Part shown: positions 8,738 to 18,243 of the stretch, in pieces | Numbering within the stretch: the stretch's first letter is position 1 | Layout of the letters: each line of letters opens with the position of its first letter | Notes under the pieces: model-generated | What the model was told of the DNA's origin: nothing | Seen by the model: only the letters and a program-made list of their open reading frames with translations | Databases searched by the model: none | DNA from: UBA2040 sp041674745 | GTDB taxonomy: Bacteria; Bacteroidota; Bacteroidia; Flavobacteriales_D; Crocinitomicaceae | DNA: 64,000 nucleotides | Assembly (NCBI GenBank): GCA_041674745.1 | Contig: JBAYVD010000005.1 | Location: 62,001-126,000, forward strand | Reading direction: 5' to 3' | Position numbers and translations under genes: made by a program

Positions 8738-11060
8738 ATTCACACTTTTCTTTCTTTTTATATTCGGAATCGTTTCTGTTTTTTCCCAAGAAAGATTTCT
8801 TTCATCCGAGATTACTAATCAGGGAATTAACGTCACAACCTCTGCAGGACTGTATGAAATTCGTCAATACAATTCCACTATTCTGGAAACCTCCTATTTC
8901 CCAAATGGCACAGAAAAATCGGATCCAACTTCCCATGCGGTTGTTCTCAGTCGCAAAGGAAATTCATTTGTTCCGCAAGGAAACGCCACTTTCGTTTCCG
9001 GAAATCTAGAAGTGAAATTGGCGGAAACAGGACCTTTTTCCATTTCTTATTTTTACAAAAACAAGCAAATCATACGACAAACGGCTGCCCAGAACCAATC
9101 GATTCACTTCATTGTTCAACACGACGAAATTCTTTATGGAGGCGGAGCACGGGCTTTGGGCATGAATCGAAGAGGCAACCGATTGCGTTTGTACAATCGA
9201 GCACATTATGGCTATGAAGAGCATTCGGAATTGATGAATTTCACCATGCCACTATTTATATCTTCCAAAGGGTATGCCGTTCATTTTGACAATCCTTTCA
9301 CAGGCTATTTGGATTTGGATTCAAAAAAAAACAACCAAATTAGTTACGAACCCGAAGGCGGACCTTTGCGCTACCAAGTCGTTTTCGGCGAAAATTTGCA
9401 AGAAGTGACAGAAAACTACGTCCAATTAACGGGACTTCAGCCTGTGCCTCCACTTTGGGCATTTGGCAATTTCTCCAGTCGTTTTGGCTATCATTCTCAA
9501 CAAGAAGTACTTTCCACCATCCACCAATTCAAAAAAGATTCGATTCCTGTGGATGCGATCATTTTAGACTTGTATTGGTTTGGAAAAGAAATTCAAGGCA
9601 CCATGGGTAATTTGTCATTTTATACCGATTCTTTCCCCGAACCAAAGAAAATGATTGACTCGCTTCGAAAAATGAAAGTGGAAACTGTTTTAATCACAGA
9701 ACCTTTCATTTTGAGCACCTCTTCAAGATGGGATGAAGCGATTGACACTAAAATCCTTGCGACTGACAGCGTTGGAAATCCCTATCGATACGATTTTTAT
9801 TTCGGCAATACCGGATTGATTGACATCACCCAAAACGCAGGTAAAAATTGGTTCTGGAACATATATAATCAACACTACGATTTAGGGGTGACTGGTTTTT
9901 GGGGAGATTTAGGAGAACCCGAAGTGCATCCAGATGACTTGTTTCATGGCACAAAAAAAGCAAACGAAATTCACAACGTCTATGGACATTTGTGGGCAAA
10001 AATGGTGGCCGAAGGTTTTCAAAAGAAAGCGCCCAATTTCCGTCCTTTTATTTTAATGCGTGCTGGTTATTCTGGTTCTCAGCATTATGGAATGATACCT
10101 TGGTCTGGCGATGTAAACCGAACGTGGGGCGGACTAAAACCTCAAGCTGAAATTGCGCTTCAAATGGGCATGCAAGGAATGGCATACATGCATTCTGACT
10201 TGGGTGGTTTTGCTGGTGACAATGACGACCCCAAATTGTACCAACGTTGGTTACAATACGGCGTTTTTCAACCTGTTTTCCGACCCCACGCGCAAGAGCA
10301 AGTTGCTTCAGAACCCGTTTTCAAAGATGACCTTACAAAAGCAATCGCAAAAAAAGCAATCGAATTACGGTATGAATTATTGCCTTATAATTTCAGTTTG
10401 GCCGTAGCAAATTCCAAAAAAGGAACTCCCTTGATGCGCCCTTTGTTTTATGAAGAGCCTGAAAATAACGCCTTGTATCAAGATGCTAAAACCTATTTAT
10501 GGGGTACTGATTTCTTGGTACATCCCATAACCGATTCATTGAATTCAATAGACATGTATTTTCCCAAAACAGCCAATTGGTACGATTGGTATTCTGGGGA
10601 AAAAGTAGTAGGTGGAACGACCAAAACGATCCAAACGAATCCTTGGAATATTCCGACCTATGTCCGTGGTGGTGCAATCGTACCAACGACTCCTGGAATT
10701 CAAAATACCAAAGAGTATTTGAAAGCTGGAATAACGCTGCATCATTTTTATGAACCAACGATTTTAGAAAAAAGTGAAAAAGTATTTTTTGATGGTGAAA
10801 ACATGAAATTAGATGAAAATGATTTGAAAAGCATCTACATTCAATTTGAAGGATCCGCATCAAAATTGGACTACCAAATCGACAGTCAAATCGAAGAAAT
10901 AACGAACATTCATTGGGAAATTCATCATGTACCTCGCGCAGTGAAAAAAATAAAATGCGGTGGTAAAAAGGTAAAATTTAACACGGAAAATGGAATTTTA
11001 CGATTCGAACAATCCTTGTCAAAAACGAAAAATAACCTCAGAATTGTGTTAAAAAGATAA
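8730..11060 (+). CDS. GH31 alpha-glucosidase
   Basis: A 776-residue protein with signal peptide MNKFTLFFLFIFGIVSVFSQ. Blocks of GH31 are clear: GGGARALGMNRRG (about 137-149), VDAIILDLYWFGK, the nucleophile motif GFWGDLGEPE with D393, and the acid/base motif WSGDVNRTW with D461, followed by YMHSDLGGFAG and PVFRPHAQ. It should release glucose from the non-reducing ends of alpha-linked oligosaccharides, like SusB does functionally, although SusB is GH97. Its ATG overlaps the end of the amylase gene by 8 bases, implying translational coupling. Transcription probably ends before 11071, where the susC promoter begins, but no terminator hairpin is visible there. Confidence 0.93.
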   Translation: MNKFTLFFLFIFGIVSVFSQERFLSSEITNQGINVTTSAGLYEIRQYNSTILETSYFPNGTEKSDPTSHAVVLSRKGNSFVPQGNATFVSGNLEVKLAETGPFSISYFYKNKQIIRQTAAQNQSIHFIVQHDEILYGGGARALGMNRRGNRLRLYNRAHYGYEEHSELMNFTMPLFISSKGYAVHFDNPFTGYLDLDSKKNNQISYEPEGGPLRYQVVFGENLQEVTENYVQLTGLQPVPPLWAFGNFSSRFGYHSQQEVLSTIHQFKKDSIPVDAIILDLYWFGKEIQGTMGNLSFYTDSFPEPKKMIDSLRKMKVETVLITEPFILSTSSRWDEAIDTKILATDSVGNPYRYDFYFGNTGLIDITQNAGKNWFWNIYNQHYDLGVTGFWGDLGEPEVHPDDLFHGTKKANEIHNVYGHLWAKMVAEGFQKKAPNFRPFILMRAGYSGSQHYGMIPWSGDVNRTWGGLKPQAEIALQMGMQGMAYMHSDLGGFAGDNDDPKLYQRWLQYGVFQPVFRPHAQEQVASEPVFKDDLTKAIAKKAIELRYELLPYNFSLAVANSKKGTPLMRPLFYEEPENNALYQDAKTYLWGTDFLVHPITDSLNSIDMYFPKTANWYDWYSGEKVVGGTTKTIQTNPWNIPTYVRGGAIVPTTPGIQNTKEYLKAGITLHHFYEPTILEKSEKVFFDGENMKLDENDLKSIYIQFEGSASKLDYQIDSQIEEITNIHWEIHHVPRAVKKIKCGGKKVKFNTENGILRFEQSLSKTKNNLRIVLKR

Positions 11061-11070
11061 ACTTAGCTTA

Positions 11071-11107
11071 GTGTCATTTGGACAATTAAAAAAATATCCT
11101 ATTTTTG
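11071..11107 (+). promoter_or_regulatory. susC promoter with overlapping operator-like dyad
   Basis: This is the best promoter in the window. TTTG at 11077-11080, a 19-base spacer and TATTTTTG at 11100-11107 match the Bacteroidota consensus TTTG-N19-TAnnTTTG fully. The expected start is near 11113, leaving a leader of about 35 bases. The dyad GTGTCATTTGGACAA (11071-11085) covers the -33 box. Its left half is perfect against GTGTCA-N3-TGACAC and its right half has two changes. A repressor here would block sigma binding. Confidence 0.7.
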
Positions 11108-11148
11108 ACATATTATTTTTTAGTATAAATTAACAAAAAGGTAAATCT

Positions 11149-14100
11149 ATGAAATTGACTATTCTTAGGAATAAAGTAGGCCTTCTGGCATTACTTTTCT
11201 CCGCATCCTTCGCATTCGGGCAAAATGCGACCTTGCGAGGAGTTGTAAAAGACAAAAATTCTGAAGCTGTTTTTGGAGCCTCCGTAGTATTGGAAGGACA
11301 ATCCAAAGGTGCCAACACAGATGCGGAAGGAAATTTTCGTATTGACAACATCAAGCCAGGGACGTACAATGTAATCTTTAGAGCGACCGGATTGGCAACA
11401 ATTACCAAATCACTAGAATTTGCGGCGAATGAAGTAAAATATGAAAACATTGTTTTACTTGATCAAATTCAAGAACTACAAGAGATGGTGGTGATTGGTT
11501 ATGGTACCACACGAACGTCAGATTTGACAGGTGCTGCTACGGTTATCACAGATAAAAACTTCCAAAAAGGTTCTTTGAGTTCGCCAGAGCAATTGCTATC
11601 TGGAAAAGTAGCGGGTTTAAAAATCAACTCCAATGATGGTTCTCCTGGAGGAAGTAGCACCATTCGCATGAGAGGTGGAACTTCTATCAGCGCGAGTAAC
11701 GACCCATTAATTGTATTGGACGGAGTGCCTTTGGACAATGGCGGGATTGCCGGTGCATCGAATCCTTTGTCTTTGATTAACCCGAACGATATCGAATCAT
11801 TTGTGATCTTAAAAGATGCATCTGCTACCGCAATTTTCGGTTCGCGTGGTGCCAACGGGGTAATTTTAATTACGACGAAGAAAGGAAAAGATGGAAAAAG
11901 CCCATTGAAAGTTACATTTGATACAAAACATTCCTTGTCAACGATTGCTAAATACGCAGATGTATTGACTGCTGACGAGTTTAGAACGTTGGTGAACGAA
12001 AGAGGAAATGCGAGTCAAATAGCACAACTTGGGACGGCGAATACAGATTGGCAAAAACAAGTTTTCCACAACGCTTATATCACAGATAACAATGTCTCTT
12101 TAACCGGTGGGGTGAAAAATCTACCGTACCGATTGTCGTTTGGAAATCGTTTGGAAAATGGTGTATTGAGAACAGACAAGTTTCAAAGAAATGGACTTTC
12201 TTTGAACATGAGTCCTTCCTTCTTGAACAAATCGTTGACAGTAGAGTTAAATCAAAAAATAGTTCAAACACAATCTACATTTGCCAACCGTGGTGCTTTG
12301 GGGGCAGCTTATTTTGACCCAACCCAAGAAGTTAGAACTGGAAATGATGTATACGGTGGTTATTATGAATGGTTGAACCAACCAAGTGGTTTGCCAAATA
12401 CATTGGCTCCAAAAAATCCACTAGGATTGATCAATCAACGAAAAGATCAATCCACCGTAAATCGTTACATCGGTAATTTAACCGTTTCGTATCGTTTACC
12501 TTTCTTCAAAGCTGTGAAAGCATCCATGAACGTGGGAACTGACCAATCGGAAGGAAAAGGAAACGTAAGCGAATTAGCGACTTCAGCAAATGGATATTAT
12601 ACAAAAGGTAGTTCATCAGCCTACAGAAGTACCAAAGGAAACAAATTGATTGGTGCTCAGGTGAACTATAACAATGGTGATAAAAAATCCAAACACTTAA
12701 TTGATGGTACCATTGGATATTCTTACCAAGACTGGTACACCAGTTCTCCTAGTAATCCAACGTATACGGAAGCAGGTGATTCAATTATTTCACAAGCCGC
12801 TGCCAATCCGTACTACACGAAAAATGCATTGTTATCTTACTATGCTCGTGGTATTTATACCTTCAACAATCAAATCGTATTGAATGCTTCGATTAGACGA
12901 GATGGTTCTTCTCGTTTTAGTCCAGATCAAAGATGGGGTCTTTTCCCTTCTGTTTCTGCCGCTTGGATTGTTACACAATATGATTTCATGAAAAAGGTGA
13001 AATACATCAATCTATTGAAATTTAGAGGTGGATATGGTGTTACAGGACAACAAGATGGAATTGGTGACTATGCGTATATCGGTAATTACTTTCAAGGAGC
13101 AACGAACGCACAATATGCTTTTGGAGGTCAATACTACACCGTATTTAGACCCGATGGATTTGACGCCAATTTGAAATGGGAAACGACTTCCAGCACCAAC
13201 TTTGGTATGGATTTAGGGTTCTTCAAAGACCGTGTTAGCTTAAGTTTAGATTTATACTTGAAAAAAACATCTGACTTGTTAGCAGTAGTGAACGTTCCAG
13301 CTGGAACCAACTTTACCAACTCTATTTTGACCAACGTTGGAAGCATGGAAAACAAAGGATTGGAAATAAGCACCAACATCGGAATTATCGCGAAGAAAAA
13401 TTTGAAATTGGATTTAGCGTTAAATGCAACCCACAATATCAACAAAGTAACAGGACTTTCTTTAATTGACGATCCAAATTCAAAAGGGATCTTCGTTGGA
13501 GGTATTTCAGGAGGTATTGGTAATACAGTACAAGTACAAAAAGTGGGAAGTCCAGTAAATTCATTCTTTGTATACCAGCAAAAATACGATGCGAATGGAA
13601 AACCAATTGAAGTTGGTCAATACAAAGACCCAAACAATACGGGTTTAGGTAAATATACCGATTTGGACGCTTTTGAAGATTTGAACGGCGATGGTATCAT
13701 CAACGTAGAAGATCGTTACGTCACGAAACAAGTTGCACCAAAATGGTTTTTCGGAACAACATTGAATTTGACCTACAAAAAATGGTTTGCTTCTGCCACC
13801 ATGCGAAGTGAGATGGGTGGAACGATCTACAATAACATCCATTCCAACAATGCCACTTTCCAATCTGTAAATGGCCCACTTGGTTTCTTGAACAACGTAT
13901 CTAGTTTATACAACGTTGAAGAAATGCAAACAACCACTGAAAGACAATTGTTGAGTGATTATTACTTGGAAAAAGCAAATTTCTATCGATTGGATTACCT
14001 TTCTGTAGGCTACCGTTTTGATAAAATACCAGTGAAAGGCCACAGCTTTGGTCTGACTGTTTCCGGCGTAGTGCAAAATGTTTTCGTTATTACTAAATAC

Positions 14101-14193
14101 TCTGGTCAAGACCCAGAAGTTGGTGGTGGTATTGACAACAATATTTACCCACGTCCAAGAGTCTATTCTCTTAATTTGACATTTGATATTTAA
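11149..14193 (+). CDS. SusC/RagA-family TonB-dependent outer membrane transporter
   Basis: A 1014-residue protein. It has a signal peptide (MKLTILRNKVGLLALLFSASFAFGQ), a carboxypeptidase-D-like regulatory domain (about 27-105, beginning ATLRGVVKDKNSEAVFGASV), then a SusC-type TonB box/plug region (ELQEMVVIGYGTTRTSDLTG and VILKDASATAIFGSRGANGVILITTKKG), and a long beta-barrel ending in YSLNLTFDI with a terminal aromatic/aliphatic pattern. It imports maltooligosaccharides across the outer membrane using TonB energy, with SusD as the lid. SusD follows 11 bases downstream. The substrate is inferred from the surrounding amylases and maltose phosphorylase. It has its own strong promoter with an operator-like site. 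Confidence 0.95.
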   Translation: MKLTILRNKVGLLALLFSASFAFGQNATLRGVVKDKNSEAVFGASVVLEGQSKGANTDAEGNFRIDNIKPGTYNVIFRATGLATITKSLEFAANEVKYENIVLLDQIQELQEMVVIGYGTTRTSDLTGAATVITDKNFQKGSLSSPEQLLSGKVAGLKINSNDGSPGGSSTIRMRGGTSISASNDPLIVLDGVPLDNGGIAGASNPLSLINPNDIESFVILKDASATAIFGSRGANGVILITTKKGKDGKSPLKVTFDTKHSLSTIAKYADVLTADEFRTLVNERGNASQIAQLGTANTDWQKQVFHNAYITDNNVSLTGGVKNLPYRLSFGNRLENGVLRTDKFQRNGLSLNMSPSFLNKSLTVELNQKIVQTQSTFANRGALGAAYFDPTQEVRTGNDVYGGYYEWLNQPSGLPNTLAPKNPLGLINQRKDQSTVNRYIGNLTVSYRLPFFKAVKASMNVGTDQSEGKGNVSELATSANGYYTKGSSSAYRSTKGNKLIGAQVNYNNGDKKSKHLIDGTIGYSYQDWYTSSPSNPTYTEAGDSIISQAAANPYYTKNALLSYYARGIYTFNNQIVLNASIRRDGSSRFSPDQRWGLFPSVSAAWIVTQYDFMKKVKYINLLKFRGGYGVTGQQDGIGDYAYIGNYFQGATNAQYAFGGQYYTVFRPDGFDANLKWETTSSTNFGMDLGFFKDRVSLSLDLYLKKTSDLLAVVNVPAGTNFTNSILTNVGSMENKGLEISTNIGIIAKKNLKLDLALNATHNINKVTGLSLIDDPNSKGIFVGGISGGIGNTVQVQKVGSPVNSFFVYQQKYDANGKPIEVGQYKDPNNTGLGKYTDLDAFEDLNGDGIINVEDRYVTKQVAPKWFFGTTLNLTYKKWFASATMRSEMGGTIYNNIHSNNATFQSVNGPLGFLNNVSSLYNVEEMQTTTERQLLSDYYLEKANFYRLDYLSVGYRFDKIPVKGHSFGLTVSGVVQNVFVITKYSGQDPEVGGGIDNNIYPRPRVYSLNLTFDI

Positions 14194-14204
14194 TTTTTGA
14201 AAAG

Positions 14205-15785
14205 ATGAAAAAATCAATAATTTTTAAATCAATCTTGTTTTTAGCAATCGGCACTTTTTCGTTGACTGCCTGTAAAAAACAATTGAATCAAACCCCAAAA
14301 TATGGTTTGAATGCAGAAACAGTTTACAGTGACCCAAACAATTACATCCAAGTTTTGGCTAAATTGTATTCCGGACTATCCATGACGGGAATACAAGGTC
14401 CTGCTGGTAAAGGTGACATTGCTGGAATCGATGAAGGATTTTCAGCTTATGTTCGCGTTTTGTTCAACTTACAAGAGTTGCCAACCGACGCAGCCGTTTG
14501 TGGATGGAACGATCCAGGTGTACCTGAATTGAACAAAATGACGTGGTCACCAGAAACGTCCTTCATCAAGGGAATGTACTACCGAATTTATTATCAAATC
14601 ACGTTGTGTAATGAATTTATTCGCGAAGCCGCTGAAGACAAATTAAACGAACGCGGTTTTTCCGCTGCCGATATTGCACGAATCAATACGTATCGACAAG
14701 AAGCACGCTTTTTGAGAGCGTTGAGCTACTACCACGCGTTGGATTTGTTCGGTAATGTTCCTTTCGTTACGGAAAAAGATAAAGTTGGTGCCTTTCTTCC
14801 TGAAAGAATCAATCGATCCGATTTATTCGATTATGTGGAAGGAGAATTGTTGGCCATTGAAGGTTTGTTGCCTGCTGGAGCTGGAACGGAATATGCACAT
14901 GCCAACCAAGCAGCGGTGCAAATGTTGTTAGCTAAGTTGTATTTGAATGCACAGGTTTACAAAGGAGTGAGTAAATACACCGAATGCGCGACGTATTGCG
15001 AAAGAGTTATCGCCCAAGGCTATCAATTGGACAACAATTACCAAGATTTGTTCTTGGCAGACAATCACACTTCATCAGAAATTATCTTCCCAGTGGTATA
15101 TGATGGATTGTATGCACAAACTTGGGGTGGAACCACCTTTTTAACTTGTGCAGCACTTGGTGGCTCCATGGTGGCTGCTGACTATGGTGTAAATGCAAAA
15201 TGGGGTGGCTTGCGCGTTACGCCTCAATACGTGGATCTCTACACTGACAGTATGTTGGACAGCCGTTACTTGTTTTACCGAGCTGGTCAACAAAAAGACA
15301 TCACAAGTTTGAGTACTTTCTCCAATGGATATGGATTCCCGAAATTCAAAAACAAAACGAAAGCTGGTGCGAATGGTTCCAACGGAGCTACATCGGCACA
15401 AGTGGATATCGATTACCCAATGTTCCGTTTGGCAGATGCTTACTTGATGTATGCAGAAGCGGCTTTGCGTGGCGGTGGTAGTATTGGTCAAGGGGTAATT
15501 TACATGAATAAATTGCGCGAAAGAGCGTATGGAAATGCTAGTTTCAATTTCGGTTCTATCACATTGGACGATGTATTGAACGAAAGAGCCAAAGAATTGA
15601 GCTGGGAATGCACCCGCAGAACGGATTTGATTCGCTACGGGAAATTTACAGGTGGTTCGTATGTTTGGTCCTTCAAAGGTGGTGAAGCTGCCGGAGGTTC
15701 GGTTCCTGATTTCCGTTCCTTGTATCCAATCCCAACAGCTGACTTGGTATTGAATCCAAATCTTATTCAAAATTCAGGATATTAA
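14205..15785 (+). CDS. SusD/RagB-family outer membrane glycan-binding lipoprotein
   Basis: A 526-residue lipoprotein. The signal ends in a lipobox (GTFSLTAC, cysteine near residue 23) followed by KKQLNQTPKYG, typical of SusD. The alpha-helical TPR-like core is recognisable in YRQEARFLRALSYYHALDLFGNVPFV and the C-terminal motifs DYPMFRLADAYLMYAEAALRGG and RTDLIRYGKFTGG. It binds alpha-glucan oligomers at the cell surface and forms the lid of the SusC pore. It starts 11 bases after susC and is followed directly by a strong terminator, so susC-susD is a two-gene operon. The starch-binding surface lipoproteins SusE and SusF are not next to it. A single SusE/F-like domain occurs elsewhere, at 30146. 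Confidence 0.95.
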   Translation: MKKSIIFKSILFLAIGTFSLTACKKQLNQTPKYGLNAETVYSDPNNYIQVLAKLYSGLSMTGIQGPAGKGDIAGIDEGFSAYVRVLFNLQELPTDAAVCGWNDPGVPELNKMTWSPETSFIKGMYYRIYYQITLCNEFIREAAEDKLNERGFSAADIARINTYRQEARFLRALSYYHALDLFGNVPFVTEKDKVGAFLPERINRSDLFDYVEGELLAIEGLLPAGAGTEYAHANQAAVQMLLAKLYLNAQVYKGVSKYTECATYCERVIAQGYQLDNNYQDLFLADNHTSSEIIFPVVYDGLYAQTWGGTTFLTCAALGGSMVAADYGVNAKWGGLRVTPQYVDLYTDSMLDSRYLFYRAGQQKDITSLSTFSNGYGFPKFKNKTKAGANGSNGATSAQVDIDYPMFRLADAYLMYAEAALRGGGSIGQGVIYMNKLRERAYGNASFNFGSITLDDVLNERAKELSWECTRRTDLIRYGKFTGGSYVWSFKGGEAAGGSVPDFRSLYPIPTADLVLNPNLIQNSGY

Positions 15786-15805
15786 AATCGACAATTCCTT
15801 GAATC

Positions 15806-15843
15806 AAAAAAGCCGTTTTCACAAAAGAAAACGGCTTTTTTTT
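15806..15843. terminator. Bidirectional intrinsic terminator between susD and eda
   Basis: A perfect inverted repeat pairs 15806-15820 (AAAAAAGCCGTTTTC) with 15827-15841 across the 6-base loop ACAAAA. A-rich and T-rich flanks give a U-run in both directions, so it can stop both susCD and the opposing eda operon. Confidence 0.9.
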
Positions 15844-15858
15844 GAGTTCCTATTTTTC

Positions 15859-16422
15859 CTATTTCAACATCCAACTTCCTCCAACGCTTACTACATTGGA
15901 CAAAGCAAGATAATCTTGATGGGTTTCTTCTTTGATTCCTCCTGTTGGACAAAATTTCAACGAAGGGAAAACTTCCCCGAATGTTTTCAATGCATGTACA
16001 CCGCCATATAAAGCGGCTGGGAAGAATTTAAATGTATCGCACCCCAAATGCATGCCCGTCACCAATTCACCCGGTGTAACCGCGCCTGGAATAAACGGAA
16101 TACCTGTGGCTTGCAAAAGGTGAATCAATTCTGGATAAAAAGCTGGACTGACGATGAAATCTACTTCCAATGCTTTTACGGCATTCACTTGTGCTTCGTT
16201 GATCACGGTGCCCACACCTACTTCCATTCTGCCAGCAAATCGTTCTTTCACCAATTGAATGGCGTTCAAAGCGAAATCGGTACGCAAGGTGATTTCAATG
16301 CAATTGATATTTTGCGCCAATAATTTTTCAACCGTTGGATTTACTTCGCTTTCTTCGTGAAAAGTAACCACCGGAATTACTGGGTGACGTTCTAAAACGC
16401 TGCGCATTCCATTTTGTGTCAT
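15859..16422 (-). CDS. eda: KDPG aldolase (2-dehydro-3-deoxy-phosphogluconate aldolase), short form
   Basis: A 187-residue class I aldolase that splits 2-keto-3-deoxy-6-phosphogluconate into pyruvate and glyceraldehyde-3-phosphate. Key parts are present: the catalytic glutamate in EITLRT (about residue 43), the loop FIPGAVTPGE and the Schiff-base lysine in FKFFPAALYGG (about residue 131), then CPTGGI for phosphate binding. The protein ends at GGSWMLK, the point where typical Eda proteins (about 205-220 residues) continue with a further helix of some 20-30 residues. The stop is followed within 16 bases by the terminator, and the next frames show no lost tail, so the shortening is genuine in this sequence. 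It is last in zwf-pgl-edd-eda, 12 bases after edd. Confidence 0.9.
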   Translation of the reverse strand: MTQNGMRSVLERHPVIPVVTFHEESEVNPTVEKLLAQNINCIEITLRTDFALNAIQLVKERFAGRMEVGVGTVINEAQVNAVKALEVDFIVSPAFYPELIHLLQATGIPFIPGAVTPGELVTGMHLGCDTFKFFPAALYGGVHALKTFGEVFPSLKFCPTGGIKEETHQDYLALSNVVSVGGSWMLK

Positions 16423-16434
16423 ATTGTATTTTTT

Positions 16435-18237
16435 TTAGTATAAAAAGCTGGCTCCGTCTTCTGAATTGGAAACCAGTTTACGCATGTTGGCAAATAACTC
16501 ACGACCCAACCCAAACGTATTGTCGTTGTTTTTTTCACGTTGCGGTCTTGCTTCCACGCCGGGTGTTACACAGACCAACTCACCCGTATGTGCATTCACG
16601 CGGATGATATCGTCGGTTAATATTTTCCCGATCAATCCACCGTTTCTCGCTTCTGGCGATACGTGAATGGCTGCTGGAACTTTTCCTGAGGCACCAGACA
16701 TTCTTCCATCGGTCACCAAAGCCACTTTGAAACCTCTTTTTTGTAAGATGGTCAAGGTGGGGGTTAATTGATGTAATTCAGGCATTCCGTTTTGCTTCGG
16801 ACCTTGAAACGGCAAAACCGCCACAAAATCTTTGTCCAATTCTCCTTTTTTGAAGGCCGTGATTAAATCAGCTTGTTCGTTGAAAACGATAGCAGGTGCT
16901 TCAATTACGAAATGTTCCTCCGCAACCGCAGATGTTTTCATCACCGCTCGACCAATATTTCCCGACATCAATCGAATGCCGCCTTCCGCATGGAATGGAT
17001 TTTCTACAGGGCGTAAAATAGCTTCGTTTAAACTGGTTTCACTTCCTTCTTCCCACACCAATTGGTGGTCTTTTATTTTCGGTTCTTGCGTGTATTTGTG
17101 CAAACCATAACCCAAAATCGTATGAACATTTTCATTCAGTAAACCGCTTTTCAATAAGGTCCGAATCACAAAGCCCATTCCACCCGCTGCGTGAAAATGA
17201 TTGACATCTGCTGCACCGTTTGGATATACTTTCGCAATCAACGGAACCACTTTGGACAAATCCGAAAAATCTTCCCAATTGATTTCAATTCCAGCCGCCT
17301 TCGCCATGGAAACAATGTGCAAAGTGTGATTGGTAGAACCACCGGTTGCAAGCAAACCAACAATCGCGTTGACAATCGTCTCTTCACTAACAATGCGCGA
17401 CAACGTCAAATCTAAATTTCGTTCACGACTATTGTGTGCAATGGTTTTGACAATTTCTTCGTTCAACAAATCACGCAACTCCGTTCCTGGATTCACAAAA
17501 CTAGAACCCGGCAATTGCAAGCCCATGATTTCCATCAACATTTGATTGGAGTTGGCCGTTCCGTAAAACGTGCAGGTTCCCGGCGCATGATAGGAATCTG
17601 ATTCTCCTTTCAGTAAAGCAGCACGATCAATTTTTCCTTCGGCATAATCCTGTCGGATTTTGGCTTTTTCATCGTTGGAAATTCCAGTAGGCATGGGTCC
17701 ACCTGGAACAAATCCTACCGGTAAATAACCAAATTGCAAAGCACCAATGGTCAAACCTGGAACAATTTTATCACAAATCCCCATGCACAAAACCCCGTCA
17801 AATGTAGCGTGTGACAATCCTATAACGGTTGAAAGTGCAATTACATCTCGACTAAACAACGACAAATCCATTCCGTCTTGTCCTTGCGTAACGCCGTCAC
17901 ACATGGCAGGAACACCGCCCGCGAATTGTGCCACCGCATTGTGCTTTTCAGCATATTTTCGCAACATATCGGGATACTTTTCATACGGTTTGTGCGCCGA
18001 AAGCATATCGTTGTAGGCGGAAATCATCCCGATGTTTTGTTTTGCTCCTGCTGCCAAATCCCCTTTTTCCGATTCACCACAACCTGCAAAACTGTGGGCT
18101 AAATTACCGCAAGCCAATTTTGCGCGGAAAACACCTTTGTCAAATTGGGCGTCCATGCGTTCTAGGTAATCTTTTCTTGTTGTGACACTTCTATTACGAA
18201 TTCGGTCTGTAACTTCTTTTATTTTTTGATGTACCAT
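16435..18237 (-). CDS. edd: 6-phosphogluconate dehydratase
   Basis: A 600-residue member of the IlvD/Edd family. It dehydrates 6-phosphogluconate to KDPG using a [4Fe-4S] cluster. Visible blocks are KLACGNLAHSFAGCGESEKGD, MISAYNDMLSAHKPYEKYPD, FAGGVPAMCDGVTQGQ, MGICDKIVPG (cluster cysteine), APGTCTFYGTANSNQM (cluster cysteine), LATGGSTNHTLH and the C-terminal VTDGRMSGASGKVPAAIHVSPEA. The length matches Edd (about 600) rather than dihydroxyacid dehydratase (about 560). The neighbours pgl (6-base gap) and eda (12-base gap) confirm the Entner-Doudoroff role. Confidence 0.97.
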   Translation of the reverse strand: MVHQKIKEVTDRIRNRSVTTRKDYLERMDAQFDKGVFRAKLACGNLAHSFAGCGESEKGDLAAGAKQNIGMISAYNDMLSAHKPYEKYPDMLRKYAEKHNAVAQFAGGVPAMCDGVTQGQDGMDLSLFSRDVIALSTVIGLSHATFDGVLCMGICDKIVPGLTIGALQFGYLPVGFVPGGPMPTGISNDEKAKIRQDYAEGKIDRAALLKGESDSYHAPGTCTFYGTANSNQMLMEIMGLQLPGSSFVNPGTELRDLLNEEIVKTIAHNSRERNLDLTLSRIVSEETIVNAIVGLLATGGSTNHTLHIVSMAKAAGIEINWEDFSDLSKVVPLIAKVYPNGAADVNHFHAAGGMGFVIRTLLKSGLLNENVHTILGYGLHKYTQEPKIKDHQLVWEEGSETSLNEAILRPVENPFHAEGGIRLMSGNIGRAVMKTSAVAEEHFVIEAPAIVFNEQADLITAFKKGELDKDFVAVLPFQGPKQNGMPELHQLTPTLTILQKRGFKVALVTDGRMSGASGKVPAAIHVSPEARNGGLIGKILTDDIIRVNAHTGELVCVTPGVEARPQREKNNDNTFGLGRELFANMRKLVSNSEDGASFLY

Positions 18238-18243
18238 AATTTC

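Noticed and set aside
18178..18190. GTGACAC near the start of edd
   Set aside because: Single half site in coding sequence; no dyad.
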